Assembly: GCF_003367245.1 (NCBI RefSeq)
Contig: NZ_QRGR01000001.1
Span: forward strand, 310,001 to 374,000
Length of the DNA: 64,000 nt
Reading direction: 5' to 3'
From: Pontibacter diazotrophicus
GTDB taxonomy: Bacteria > Bacteroidota > Bacteroidia > Cytophagales > Hymenobacteraceae
Shown: positions 38,184 through 47,609 of the stretch, one piece after another
How positions within the stretch are numbered: position 1 is the stretch's first letter
Layout: every line of letters starts with the position of its first letter
Made by a program: the position numbers and the translations under genes
The notes under the pieces: generated by a model
Seen by the model: only the letters and a program-made list of their open reading frames with translations
The model's database searches: none
What the model was told of the DNA's origin: nothing

Positions 38184-38388
38184 AGTAACATAGGTAAACA
38201 TATAGAATAAACGGAACAGAAGGAATAAACGGTCTGTGTATGGTGTCCAAAGAAGATAAGAATGTTATTAGGTTTGGACTGGCAGATATTCGCCAGTAGA
38301 TGGTAATGTTGTATCAATCAGCTTCTTATATCAAAATAACAGGCATATACAGAGCAACCTGTGAAAAATACTTTAGCTGGAGGTCACG

Positions 38389-38811
38389 ATGTTGATGGAA
38401 GTTAGGAATTCCTTGGGAAAGACTATTCATAAGATTGAGCATGAAGAAGAGATTGGCATCGTGGAAGCCGTCTGGTATAGCGCAGCCTCTCAGGAGGACC
38501 TCAAACAGGCGCTATCGTTTGGGCTCATGGTACACGAGCAGACGCACTGCCCCTACAGGCTGGAAGACATAACCAGTCTCTCAGGCCTTTGGGCTGATTT
38601 GGGAGCGTGGTTAGAAGAAGACTGGCTGCCTTGTGCCTGTCGCGCTGGCATACGGTATGTAGCCTACATAGCTAGCCTCAGCTCTTCTGGTGAAGCAGCA
38701 GGGGCGGCACACCCCCTTGATAGCATAGGCTCTCTGATAGAGGTGCGCTTCTTCACGGACAGAGAGAATGCCCTGAACTGGCTCAAGAACAAACAAACTG
38801 GAGGCTTGTGA
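38389..38811 (+). CDS. Hypothetical protein
   Basis: A 140-residue protein of unknown function. The start ATG 38389 has a good GGAGG seven bases upstream, unusual in this window. The sequence mixes beta and alpha segments and ends FFTDRENALNWLK, a pattern also seen at the end of STAS/SpoIIAA-like small proteins of this phylum; the resemblance is too weak to name it. It precedes a decayed SDR gene and the L-galactonate-dehydrogenase-like gene, but no functional link is evident. Confidence 0.6.
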   Translation: MLMEVRNSLGKTIHKIEHEEEIGIVEAVWYSAASQEDLKQALSFGLMVHEQTHCPYRLEDITSLSGLWADLGAWLEEDWLPCACRAGIRYVAYIASLSSSGEAAGAAHPLDSIGSLIEVRFFTDRENALNWLKNKQTGGL

Positions 38812-38892
38812 AGAATGTATTCTCTGTCATCTTTCTGCGTTACAGGAAATACAAGTCATCCATAGATAGAATTGATTTTTCAGCATCGCTAA

Positions 38893-38961
38893 ACCACCGG
38901 CCAGCTTATACACGTGGACGGAGGCTATGTACACCTGGATCGGGCAATGGTAAATGCTTGA
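38893..38961 (+). pseudogene. C-terminal fossil of a short-chain dehydrogenase (SDR)
   Basis: Twenty-two codons read TTGQLIHVDGGYVHLDRA followed by MVNA and a stop. This is the unmistakable C-terminal end of SDR sugar dehydrogenases (GQ-x-x-HVDGGY). An in-frame TAA sits directly before it (38890-38892), and no Rossmann fold or YxxxK can be found upstream. The tail HVDGGYVHLDRA is typical of L-fucose/L-rhamnose-type dehydrogenases, so an aldose dehydrogenase gene has been lost just before the LgoD-like gene. Confidence 0.75.
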
Positions 38962-38984
38962 AGCAACCTATAACATCAAAGTAT

Positions 38985-40001
38985 ATGAAAACATTAGTAT
39001 GTACTACACCAGGAACATTAGCGTATGGGGCAGCAGCAAAGCCAGAGCTAACCAAAGGCAACGCGATCATTAAAATCAAGCGGATTGGCATCTGCGGTAC
39101 TGACCTTCATGCTTTTGAGGGGACGCAGCCATACTTTGAGTATCCGCGCATACTGGGGCATGAACTCGCCGGAGAGTTAGTTGATTTTGACGATGCACCA
39201 GGCTTCAGGAAAGGAGAAGCGGTCACTTTTATTCCTTATTACAACTGCGGCGTTTGTATTGCCTGCCGCTCCGGTAAACCCAATTGCTGCACAAAAATGC
39301 AAGTGTGCGGGGTGCATGTTGATGGCGGCATGGCAGAATATCTTACAGTACCCTCCAGTTCCCTTGTGCACGGAGGCAGTTTGTCTTATGACGCTTTAGC
39401 ACTGGTGGAGCCTTTAGCCATAGGGGCACATGCTGTCAGAAGGGCCGGAATACAGCCCGGTGAACATGTGTTAGTCGTAGGTGCCGGCCCTATTGGCCTG
39501 GGGATCATGGAGCTGGCACGAATCGCTGGAGCTACTGTTATTGCGATGGATATAAATGAAACACGCCTTGCTTTCTGTAAAGAGAAGCTCGCGATACCTT
39601 ATATCATCAATGCCAATGGTCATGATATAATGGAGCAGTTGTCGGAAATTACAAATGCGGACATGCCCACCGTTGTTATGGATGCGACAGGAAGCAAGCA
39701 AGCCATTCAGAGCTCTTTTCAGTATATGGCACATGGCGCCCGGTATGTACTGGTAGGCTTACAGAAGGGAGAGGTCTGCTTTAGCCATCCTGAGTTTCAT
39801 AAGCGTGAGGCTACTTTAATGAGCAGCCGCAACGCCACGCGCGAAGATTTCAAGAAGGTGATTTCGTCTATGGAAAATGGGTTGATTGACCCAGAGGCAT
39901 ACATTACACATCGGGTACGTTTTGATCAGGTACAGCATGATTTTAACTCCTGGCTCAAACCTGAGACTGGAGTCATAAAGGCGATGGTTGAGTTGGAATG
40001 A
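38985..40001 (+). CDS. Zinc-dependent dehydrogenase, L-galactonate 5-dehydrogenase (LgoD/YjjN)-like
   Basis: A 338-residue medium-chain dehydrogenase. Catalytic zinc ligands Cys37 (GICGTDLHAFEG) and His59-Glu60 (RILGHELAGE), structural zinc cysteines 88, 91, 94 and 101/102, and the NAD-binding VVGAGPIGLGIM. Segments such as QPYFEYPRILGHE and FHKREATLMSSRNATREDF recall E. coli LgoD, which oxidises L-galactonate to tagaturonate (recalled similarity, not aligned here). I start at ATG 38985; the longer frame from 38808 runs through the SDR fossil and adds no family sequence. Next to GH95 this suggests oxidation of L-galactose or L-fucose. A sorbitol or threonine dehydrogenase is the alternative. 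Confidence 0.8.
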   Translation: MKTLVCTTPGTLAYGAAAKPELTKGNAIIKIKRIGICGTDLHAFEGTQPYFEYPRILGHELAGELVDFDDAPGFRKGEAVTFIPYYNCGVCIACRSGKPNCCTKMQVCGVHVDGGMAEYLTVPSSSLVHGGSLSYDALALVEPLAIGAHAVRRAGIQPGEHVLVVGAGPIGLGIMELARIAGATVIAMDINETRLAFCKEKLAIPYIINANGHDIMEQLSEITNADMPTVVMDATGSKQAIQSSFQYMAHGARYVLVGLQKGEVCFSHPEFHKREATLMSSRNATREDFKKVISSMENGLIDPEAYITHRVRFDQVQHDFNSWLKPETGVIKAMVELE

Positions 40002-40117
40002 TATACTTAAGAATTTTGGATAAACTCATTCAAGCATCTTCGTGATAAGTAGCGCTTATTGAAGGTCAGTAAGCTGCAGGTAGCATATGATTAGAAATCT
40101 TAAAGCTATAAACAAGG

Positions 40118-42598
40118 ATGAGAGAATCACAAAGAAAGATGATGAGAGGATTCTTATGTTGTCTGCTGTTTAGTCTGACGTTCCTGGCTAACGCATTTGC
40201 GCAACAGGATGCCCCCCTGAGGCTGTGGTACACACAGCCGGCAGAGAAGTGGGTGGAGGCCCTGCCGGTCGGAAACGGGCGCCTGGGCGCCATGGTTTTT
40301 GGTGACCCCGCGAAGGAAGTGATTCAGCTGAATGAGAACACGGTCTGGGCCGGACAGCCCAACCGCAATGACAACCCTCAGGCAAGGGAAGCCCTACCTG
40401 AAGTCCGGAGACTGATTTTTGAGGGGAAGTATAAGGAAGCCCAGCAACTGGCAAACCAGAAGTTCATCAGCAAAACATCGCACGGAATGCCCTACGAGAC
40501 CGCAGGCAACCTGAAGCTCTCGTTTGCCGGCCATGAAAACTACACAAACTACCACAGGGAGCTGGATATTGAGAATGCGGTGGCAACCTCCAGTTACCGT
40601 GTCAACGGGGTGAACTATAAAACAGAGGTGTTTTCCTCTTTTCCGGACCAGGTCATCGTCTTTCGTATGTCGGCGGATAAACCCGGTGCTATAAGCTTCT
40701 CCGCTACGATGGACAGACCTGCAAATGCCGAAGTCTCCACTAGGGGCGGTGACGAACTCGTGCTAGCAGGGAGAACAGGCAGTCATGAGGGGGTGGAAGG
40801 AAAGGTGCAATTCCAGGCCAAGGCCAGAGTCCAGCACACCGGGGGAACAGTAAAAGCTATGGAGACTGGTTTGCATGTGGAGCAGGCGGACGAAGTCACC
40901 ATCTACATCTCCATCGCATCTAATTTCAACAACTACAAAGATATTAGTGGTGATGCGGCAGCGCGGGCAGATGCTTACCTGCAAAAGGCACTGAATAAGA
41001 ATGCGGAGGCGATTTATCGGGATCATGTGGCTGACTACAGGCGATATTTTGACCGGGTGAGCCTCGACTTAGGCGAAACGGATGCCGTAAACCTGCCCAC
41101 TGACCAGAGGGTAGCGCAGTTTAAAAAAGGAAATGACCCGGGTTTGGTAGCCCTTTATTTTCAGTTTGGCCGGTATTTGTTAATCTCTTCTTCAAGACCC
41201 GGTGGGCAGCCGGCGAACCTGCAGGGGATCTGGAACGACCAGCTCACCCCGCCCTGGGACAGCAAATACACTGTGAACATCAACACGGAGATGAATTACT
41301 GGCCATCTGAGATAACTAACCTGGCGGAGCTGCACGAGCCGCTGATACAGATGGTGCGCGAAGTTTCCGAATCCGGCCGCCAAACCGCGAGAGACATGTA
41401 TGGGGCTCAGGGTTGGATGTTGCACCACAACACGGACATCTGGCGCATCAACGGGGCAGTGGACGGTGCCTTCTGGGGCATGTGGCCAATGGGTGGGGCA
41501 TGGCTTTCGCAGCACCTGCTCGACAAGTACGAGTTCTCCGGTGACAGGGAGTACCTTGCGTCCGTTTACCCCATCCTGAAAGAGGCTTCGCGGTTTTACC
41601 TGGATTTCCTGGTGGAGGAGCCGGAGCACCAGTGGCTGGTTGTTGCTCCTTCCGTATCGCCTGAAAACGCCCCCGCTGCCCACCCTGGTTCGTCCGTGAC
41701 GGCGGGTACCACCATGGACAACCAACTGGTTTTCGACCTGTTTACCAGGACTATTAAAGCGGCGGAGACACTTAAAACAGATGAGGCATTAGTAGCTGAA
41801 ATGAAGAAGAGCCTTCAGAAGCTGCCGCCTATGCAGATTGGCAAGTGGGGGCAGCTCCAGGAGTGGATGCAGGACTGGGATAACCCAGAGGACAACCACC
41901 GGCATGTGTCGCATTTGTACGGGCTTTATCCCTCGAATCAGATATCCCCTTATCGTCATCCGCAGCTGTTTGATGCAGCCAGAACATCCCTGGTTGCCCG
42001 GGGCGACGAGTCCACGGGTTGGTCGATGGGCTGGAAGGTGAACCTGTGGGCTAGGCTGCTGGATGGTAACCGTGCCTATAAACTGATAAAGGATCAGCTA
42101 TCACCTGCTGGTCGTGAAGCCTCTGGAGAGGGAGGCGGTACTTACCCGAACCTCTTTGATGCGCATCCTCCTTTTCAGATTGACGGGAATTTTGGCTGTG
42201 CGGCGGGTATTGCTGAGATGCTCCTGCAAAGCCACGATGGAGCCGTGCAACTTTTACCGGCTTTGCCTGACGCTTGGGCGAAGGGCAGCATCAGCGGGCT
42301 CAGGGCCAGGGGAGGATTTGGGGTGGACATAAAATGGGAGGACAACAAACCTGGTGAAGTGACCATCCGGTCTGCCCTGGGAGGCAACTGCAGAATACGG
42401 TCTTACTACCCGCTCTCTGGCAAAGGGCTGAAGAAAGCGAAGAGGGCGAACCAGAATTCTTTTTACCAGATAGCCGACATAAAAGAGCCGCTGGTTTCCC
42501 CTGGTGCAGACTTAGAAAGTGTGCAAATCAGAAGAGTATATGAGTATGACCTTAAAACCAAACAGGGAGGTGTATATGTCGTCAATCTGGCAAAATAA
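40118..42598 (+). CDS. GH95 family alpha-L-fucosidase/alpha-L-galactosidase
   Basis: An 826-residue secreted GH95 enzyme (signal peptide cleaved near AFAQQ). The N-terminal beta domain begins [20 protein letters not shown], diagnostic for the family. In the (alpha/alpha)6 barrel lie [13 protein letters not shown] (387-397), Glu516 in [10 protein letters not shown] as the likely acid, and Asp689 in [10 protein letters not shown]. Family members release alpha-1,2-L-fucose, but a GH95 in a human-gut Bacteroides xylan locus is known to release alpha-L-galactose from corn glucuronoarabinoxylan. The xylan context and the LgoD-like neighbour favour L-galactose here. Starts at 40118, 40139 or 40142 are all possible. 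Confidence 0.9.
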   Translation: MRESQRKMMRGFLCCLLFSLTFLANAFAQQDAPLRLWYTQPAEKWVEALPVGNGRLGAMVFGDPAKEVIQLNENTVWAGQPNRNDNPQAREALPEVRRLIFEGKYKEAQQLANQKFISKTSHGMPYETAGNLKLSFAGHENYTNYHRELDIENAVATSSYRVNGVNYKTEVFSSFPDQVIVFRMSADKPGAISFSATMDRPANAEVSTRGGDELVLAGRTGSHEGVEGKVQFQAKARVQHTGGTVKAMETGLHVEQADEVTIYISIASNFNNYKDISGDAAARADAYLQKALNKNAEAIYRDHVADYRRYFDRVSLDLGETDAVNLPTDQRVAQFKKGNDPGLVALYFQFGRYLLISSSRPGGQPANLQGIWNDQLTPPWDSKYTVNINTEMNYWPSEITNLAELHEPLIQMVREVSESGRQTARDMYGAQGWMLHHNTDIWRINGAVDGAFWGMWPMGGAWLSQHLLDKYEFSGDREYLASVYPILKEASRFYLDFLVEEPEHQWLVVAPSVSPENAPAAHPGSSVTAGTTMDNQLVFDLFTRTIKAAETLKTDEALVAEMKKSLQKLPPMQIGKWGQLQEWMQDWDNPEDNHRHVSHLYGLYPSNQISPYRHPQLFDAARTSLVARGDESTGWSMGWKVNLWARLLDGNRAYKLIKDQLSPAGREASGEGGGTYPNLFDAHPPFQIDGNFGCAAGIAEMLLQSHDGAVQLLPALPDAWAKGSISGLRARGGFGVDIKWEDNKPGEVTIRSALGGNCRIRSYYPLSGKGLKKAKRANQNSFYQIADIKEPLVSPGADLESVQIRRVYEYDLKTKQGGVYVVNLAK

Positions 42599-43281
42599 GA
42601 GAACACATGAGCTATTCACCGGTCTGGGTGCGATTGCACCTCGCCTCCTGTTTTCAATGGCGGCAGCAGAACAGCGGATGCTGAAAGCAGAGGCAGCCTG
42701 ATGAAAGCGGCTAAGGTTCATCCGTACCCCAAAATCGATTGGAAGTAATTTAAATCTATGAGAATAAAAGGCTTTATTCCGCCTGAGCGGCACCATCTGT
42801 TATCGGGAAGTAAAATAAGGAGGCACAGGAGAGTCACATTGTAATGGCTTAAAAATACGTTCATGATGGCCTTAATGTAACATGGTCAAAAGTACCTGTA
42901 ACATGAAAAGTGTTCTGTAAGGGTTCAGTTGTATATATTTGATTGCTGAGAGCGAGATAGTTTTTAGAAATTTTCGCTGGTAGTATCTGATTATGAAATA
43001 TACTACAAAGGGATAATGAACTGATACTTTTAGAATGGCGATGAAATGTATGCTGATGGCACAGGCGTGAATGCTGCGTGTGTACCATTATCCACCACAT
43101 GATAACCGCTTTTTGTTTTGCATGGCAGGCTGGTGACTGACATCGCAGTGTTGGAACTGCAGGCACGTCAGCAGATGTGTTGGCCCTGAGTTTCTGGTGA
43201 AAGTGGCAATGATACTGTTTCCTGTTCATGGGGTTTCAGTTCGGGGATTCCTGTTAACCTATTTAAACAACTAATCAACAG
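42599..43281. other. Intergenic region before GH51: operator array and long leader
   Basis: No gene is recognised in these 680 bp. Copy D of the phased operator with its -7 box lies at 42876-42941, leaving a leader of about 340 nt before the GH51 start. The first 100 bp after GH95 are GC-rich without recognisable coding content. Confidence 0.6.
42876..42941 (+). promoter_or_regulatory. TGTwACA operator pair with TATATTTG -7 box (copy D)
   Basis: TGTAACA at 42876 and TGTAACA at 42897 are 21 bp apart, and TATATTTG (42934-42941) begins 37 bp after the start of the second, the same geometry as the other three copies. The two distal sites present in copies A-C are not recognisable. It directs transcription to the GH51 gene. 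Confidence 0.72.
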
Positions 43282-44820
43282 ATGAATAAAATATTTATTA
43301 GTGGTGTTCTACTTCTTTGCAGCCTGATAAGCTATGGGCAAACCTCCATAATTATGGATGCCAAAGGCTCCGATCAACAGATTAGCCGCCACATTTACGG
43401 CCATTTTGCCGAGCACCTGGGGCGTAGCATCTACGGCGGCTTTTATGTAGGAGAAGACAATACAAAAATCCCGCATGTCAACGGAGTACGTAAAGACGTT
43501 ATTGCCGCTCTCAAAAACCTAAACATCCCCAACCTGCGCTGGCCCGGGGGGTGTTTTGCCGATACCTATCATTGGAAAGACGGCATTGGCCCTAAAGATC
43601 AGCGGCCTACCATTGTAAATACCTGGTGGGGTGGGGTTACCGAAAACAATAGCTTTGGCACCCACGACTTCCTGAATCTTTGCGAGGTGCTGGAAACCGA
43701 GCCTTACCTGGCCGGGAACGTAGGCAGCGGCAGCGTGCAGGAAATGATGGACTGGGTACAGTACACCAACTCCAAGGAGGGGAACCCTATGTCGAAACTG
43801 AGGCAGGAAAACGGCCGGGCCGAACCCTGGCAGGTGAAATATTGGGGCATTGGTAACGAACCCTGGGGCTGCGGCGGTAACATGGACGCAGAATTTTATG
43901 CCAATTTCTACAAACAATACGCCACCTACATGGCCGAGGGCTACCTAGAAGGGGGCATCTACCGCATTGCTTCGGGCCCTGCCGGCGACGACTACAACTG
44001 GACCGAGGTGCTGATGAAAAAAATACCCCTTTCTCTGATGGAAGGTATTGCCCTGCACCACTATGCCGTAACCGACTGGGACGCCAAAGGCCCGTCCACC
44101 ACTTTCGACGAAAAGCAGTATTTCGGTACCATGCGGCAGGCCCTGCTGATGAACGAGCTGGTGGAGAAGCACAGTGCCGTTATGGACAAGTACGACCCGG
44201 AGAAAAAAATTGGCCTGGTGGTAGACGAATGGGGTGGCTGGTACGAAGTTGAGCCTGGTACCAACCCTGGCTTCCTATACCAGCAAAACACCATGCGCGA
44301 TGCCATGATTGCCGGTGCTACCCTCAACATCTTCAACAACCACAGCGACCGGGTGCGCATGGCCAACCTGGCCCAGACCGTAAATGTGCTGCAGGCAGTG
44401 ATTCTTACCGATGAGGAAAAAATGCTGCTTACTCCAACCTATCATGTGATGGAAATGTACAAGGTGCATCAGGATGCTACCCTGCTGCCACTACAGGTAA
44501 AATCAGCAGAGTACCAGCTCGGCGATGATAAATTGCAGGCAGTTTGGACATCAGCATCCCGCAACAAGCAGGGCGTCACCCACATCAGCCTGGTGAATGT
44601 GCACGCCAGCAAGGCGCAGGAAATCAGCATCGACATTAAAGGGGCCAGCTATAAAAAGTTAAGCGGCAGAATCTTAAGGTCCAGAAATCTACAGGATTAC
44701 AACACCTTCGAAAATCCCAACCTGATCACCCCAAAAGCTTTTAAAGATGCCAAACTAAGGGGTAATACCCTTTCCCTGAAAGTACCGCCCTTTTCGGTGG
44801 TAGTACTGGCATTGGAGTAA
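43282..44820 (+). CDS. GH51 alpha-L-arabinofuranosidase
   Basis: A 512-residue retaining arabinofuranosidase with a signal peptide (to about YGQ20). It has the GH51 opening ISRHIYGHFAEHLGRSIYGG, the sugar-site LRWPGGCFADTYHWKDGIGP, acid/base Glu193 in GIGNEPWGCGG, and nucleophile Glu316 in LVVDEWGGWYE. C-terminal beta domain from about 410. It removes arabinose side chains from arabinoxylan fragments. It has its own operator copy (D). Coding GC appears higher than in the flanking xus genes, which could reflect separate acquisition. Confidence 0.94.
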   Translation: MNKIFISGVLLLCSLISYGQTSIIMDAKGSDQQISRHIYGHFAEHLGRSIYGGFYVGEDNTKIPHVNGVRKDVIAALKNLNIPNLRWPGGCFADTYHWKDGIGPKDQRPTIVNTWWGGVTENNSFGTHDFLNLCEVLETEPYLAGNVGSGSVQEMMDWVQYTNSKEGNPMSKLRQENGRAEPWQVKYWGIGNEPWGCGGNMDAEFYANFYKQYATYMAEGYLEGGIYRIASGPAGDDYNWTEVLMKKIPLSLMEGIALHHYAVTDWDAKGPSTTFDEKQYFGTMRQALLMNELVEKHSAVMDKYDPEKKIGLVVDEWGGWYEVEPGTNPGFLYQQNTMRDAMIAGATLNIFNNHSDRVRMANLAQTVNVLQAVILTDEEKMLLTPTYHVMEMYKVHQDATLLPLQVKSAEYQLGDDKLQAVWTSASRNKQGVTHISLVNVHASKAQEISIDIKGASYKKLSGRILRSRNLQDYNTFENPNLITPKAFKDAKLRGNTLSLKVPPFSVVVLALE

Positions 44821-44844
44821 TGGCTAGTCGTGTATTCTTAAAAC

Positions 44845-45132
44845 CGGCACTACTTTTACCTCGGCGTGTTGCCCCTGCTAGGAACTTCGGCCACTCACTT
44901 TGGGGGAGAAGCGCTTTAAAGAGCCTGTCTACACCGCACTCCATGAACGGCTTCTGACAAGAGCAAGATGCCGGCATACATGGCTGTGCTGCGTAAGCTG
45001 CTGATCCTGTTCTGGATGCTGTGGCGCAGGAATCAGGCGTATGATCCGCATCACGGCCATAGGCATCAGGAACAAAAGAGGCTATCCAACTATAATAGTC
45101 GTGGCAGAAAGGACGGGTTTTGCCGCCTTTAG
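44845..45132 (+). pseudogene. IS110-family transposase, C-terminal remnant with frameshifts
   Basis: Three overlapping frames piece together the end of an IS110-type transposase: RHYFYLGVLPLLGTS (from 44845), EKRFKEPVYTALHERLLT (about 44905-44958), and KSKMPAYMAVLRKLLILFW followed by MLWRRNQAYDPHHGH (from 44959 to the stop at 45130-45132). The KSKMPAYMAV-x-RKLL-x-L-x-x-LW pattern is characteristic of the family's C-terminus. At least two frameshifts are present and the catalytic N-terminal part is absent. It separates the GH51 gene from the GH67-like gene. Confidence 0.72.
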
Positions 45133-45200
45133 TGCGGTACCGATGGATATGCTTGCTATAGCTGATTGATCTTGATGAAATAAAACAGTATCTAGTTCTT

Positions 45201-47369
45201 ATGGTAGTAATCAGGACAATTGTTTTCAGCCTCTTGCTGTGCTGTATAGCGGGCATTCAGGCAGGGCTTGCGCAAAGGGTATACGTGCAGTACGATTCAG
45301 TAACTCCTCAGGCATCATATGCCTTCAGGCAGTTAAAAGAAGCACTTTTAGCACAAAAATATACTGTGCTGGAAGATCAGAATGGGTATGATTATTTAAT
45401 CAGAATAGAGGTGGATACTGCCCGTCTGGAAAGCGAATCATTTGCCATTATACCAGAGCAGAACACCATCACCATCCGTGGTGGCGACAACAGGGGAATG
45501 ATATATGGCAGCTTCTCGCTTGCTGAAAGTTTGCAGCATGGCACAAAGCTTCAGCAAGTACGAAAGCAAAGCGAAAAACCACATTATCCCTTTCGTGCCA
45601 TCAAGCATAATACCCCCTGGTATTCTTATCGGCCTAGTTCTGCCCTGGATCAGCACTACGAAACAGTGCGGGATGTGCGTTACTGGGAGGCTTTTCTGGA
45701 TATAGTGGCTGAAAACCGCTTCAATTCCCTTTCCCTCTGGAACCTTCATCCGTTTGTGTACATGATAAGCCCGAAAAACTTTCCGGCAGCCAGCCCGTTC
45801 AGCGAGGCCGAAATGAAAGAATGGCAACAGCTGCACCAGGAAATATTCCGGATGGCCCACGAACGTGCTATCGATACCTATATTATCCCCTTCAACATCT
45901 TTGTAAGCCCGGAGTTTGCGAAAGCTTATGGGGTGGCGCACGAAAATGTATACCCAAACTATTATGTGTCGGGAGATACCTCTGAAATTGTAAAACGCTA
46001 CATGCGGGAGAGCATCACCCAGCTGCTACAGGAATATCCAACCCTTACCGGCATGGGCCTTACACTGGGGGAGGGAATGGCTGGCATGACGCCGCAGCAA
46101 CGGGAGGACTGGATATATGACACCTATATTGAAGGGATGCGCCAGGTGGGCCGGCCGCTCAAACTGGTCCATCGGATTCCTTTTTCCAGTACCACCGAAT
46201 CGCTGGGGGCTACCAGTGTAGACCTGGAGCGACTCACGAGGAAGTCTATAGAAAGGGAAGCAAACTTAGACTTTATCCAGGAGCCTATATGGGCTGACTT
46301 AAAATATAACTGGTCGCATGCACACTCTACGCCCAAACTGGTAAAGGTGCATGGGGGAGAGATGTTTGACACATTTTATAATCCCATGCCGGAAGGCTAC
46401 AAAATTACCTATACCGCGCGTAACGAAGATTTCTTTGCGCTTCGCTGGGGTGTTCCGGATTTCATACGTGCCCATGTTGCCCAAAACAGCCAGCCTTATG
46501 TAGGAGGGTATTTTATTGGCTCAGAAACCTATATTCCTGCGAAGGATTATTTTACAGCCGTGGAGGCACCGGTAGACTGGCAGTGGGCATTTGAGCGGCA
46601 GTGGCTGTTTTATAAGTTATGGGGAAGGCTGCTGTACAATCCTGCTACTTCGGATCGGGTATTTCAGAATGAATTTACCATGCGCTATGGTAAAAAGGGC
46701 AAAGACCTGCTACAGGCATATTCCCTGGCCTCGTCCACTCAACTGCGCCTTGCCTCGCTCTACGATTCGAGGTGGGATTTCACCCTCTATGGCGAAGGGT
46801 TTATGGCACTGATAGGAGACAGCACCCAGTACATATCTGTTGACGCCTTGATAAACCAGCCGACCCTAGACCCGGATTATGTGTCGGTGAAAGACTATGT
46901 GCAAAAGAGCCTGGCTGGCAACTCGTTTGGAGAAAAGAGCATTACGCCGCCTGTGCTGATCCGGATGCTGGAACGCGATAGCCGGAAAGCGCTGCGCCTG
47001 GTGAAAAACATCGATACCATGCATGATGCTTCTCTGATGTATGAGGTGGCGGATGTGAAAACTTGGGCAAACCTTGGCCTGCACCTTGCCGAAAAGTTGA
47101 AAGGTGCCGTAGCGCTTCAAACTTACCGGATGAAAGGCGGGAAAGAAAACCAGCAAAAAGCGGTAGCACACTTGCAAAAAGCGCTCGAGTATTGGGACGA
47201 AGTTATTAAAATTACCCGCCCCATCTATAAGGACATGCCCCTGACGCATTATAATGGAAGCAGCCATGACCGAAACGACAACAATCTGTTCCACTGGGCA
47301 CGCATCAGGCCGGAAGTAGCCAGGGACATCGATATTGCAAAAGAAGCAATTGTACAAGCCATTAAGTAA
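45201..47369 (+). CDS. GH67-like (alpha-glucuronidase-related) secreted glycosidase family protein
   Basis: A 722-residue secreted protein (signal peptide ending near GLAQ). Residues about 25-115 look like the N-terminal alpha/beta domain of GH67 alpha-glucuronidases (QRVYVQYDSVTPQASYAFRQ; TITIRGGDNRGMIYGSFSLA). A TIM-barrel-like region follows (FRAIKHNTPWYSY; RFNSLSLWNLHPF; GMGLTLGEGMAGM at about 283-295), then a helical C-terminal domain. It does not read as classical GH67 or GH115, whose catalytic motifs I cannot place. In a xylan locus a 4-O-methyl-glucuronic acid-removing activity would fit, but this is inference. Confidence 0.65.
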   Translation: MVVIRTIVFSLLLCCIAGIQAGLAQRVYVQYDSVTPQASYAFRQLKEALLAQKYTVLEDQNGYDYLIRIEVDTARLESESFAIIPEQNTITIRGGDNRGMIYGSFSLAESLQHGTKLQQVRKQSEKPHYPFRAIKHNTPWYSYRPSSALDQHYETVRDVRYWEAFLDIVAENRFNSLSLWNLHPFVYMISPKNFPAASPFSEAEMKEWQQLHQEIFRMAHERAIDTYIIPFNIFVSPEFAKAYGVAHENVYPNYYVSGDTSEIVKRYMRESITQLLQEYPTLTGMGLTLGEGMAGMTPQQREDWIYDTYIEGMRQVGRPLKLVHRIPFSSTTESLGATSVDLERLTRKSIEREANLDFIQEPIWADLKYNWSHAHSTPKLVKVHGGEMFDTFYNPMPEGYKITYTARNEDFFALRWGVPDFIRAHVAQNSQPYVGGYFIGSETYIPAKDYFTAVEAPVDWQWAFERQWLFYKLWGRLLYNPATSDRVFQNEFTMRYGKKGKDLLQAYSLASSTQLRLASLYDSRWDFTLYGEGFMALIGDSTQYISVDALINQPTLDPDYVSVKDYVQKSLAGNSFGEKSITPPVLIRMLERDSRKALRLVKNIDTMHDASLMYEVADVKTWANLGLHLAEKLKGAVALQTYRMKGGKENQQKAVAHLQKALEYWDEVIKITRPIYKDMPLTHYNGSSHDRNDNNLFHWARIRPEVARDIDIAKEAIVQAIK

Positions 47370-47384
47370 GAGGAGAATTTACTT

Positions 47385-47510
47385 ATGAAAAAGGTACAGT
47401 CACCGGCGAAAAAAGGTCAAACACATTACCAGAGCCACCTAGACAGCTGGAAAGGGATGTCTGGCTTACCCTATGTACGTGGTTGGCAAATTAAGGAGTG
47501 GGTTGCATAA
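47385..47510 (+). pseudogene. Short frame, possible transposon accessory-protein (TnpA-like) fragment
   Basis: A 41-codon frame with AGGAG eleven bases before its ATG reads MKKVQSPAKKGQTHYQSHLD followed by SWKGMSG. The HYQSHLDSWK part recalls the start of IS66-type TnpA accessory proteins, after which the reading is lost. It might be a chance frame. It lies between the GH67-like and alpha/beta hydrolase genes, a junction that already shows compositional change. Confidence 0.3.
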
Positions 47511-47609
47511 GTACAGAGACTTTGATGTCCTGGTGAGTGAAGGTGAAGCTTTGAAAGCTAAGAATTATTAATATATTAATTTAAATTATAATTTATCAAT
47601 TGCATTTCT

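Noticed and set aside
38135-38230. GTAACAT and AAACAT near 38184-38200 as a fifth operator array
   Set aside because: No 21-bp phasing and no correctly placed TAnnTTTG box; it directly follows a terminator.
38808-38984. N-terminal extension of the zinc dehydrogenase from 38808
   Set aside because: The extension runs through the SDR fossil in another frame and lacks family sequence; ATG 38985 gives the normal N-terminus.
42519-42701. 60-codon frame overlapping the end of GH95
   Set aside because: Overlaps a well-supported gene in another frame and shows no protein features.
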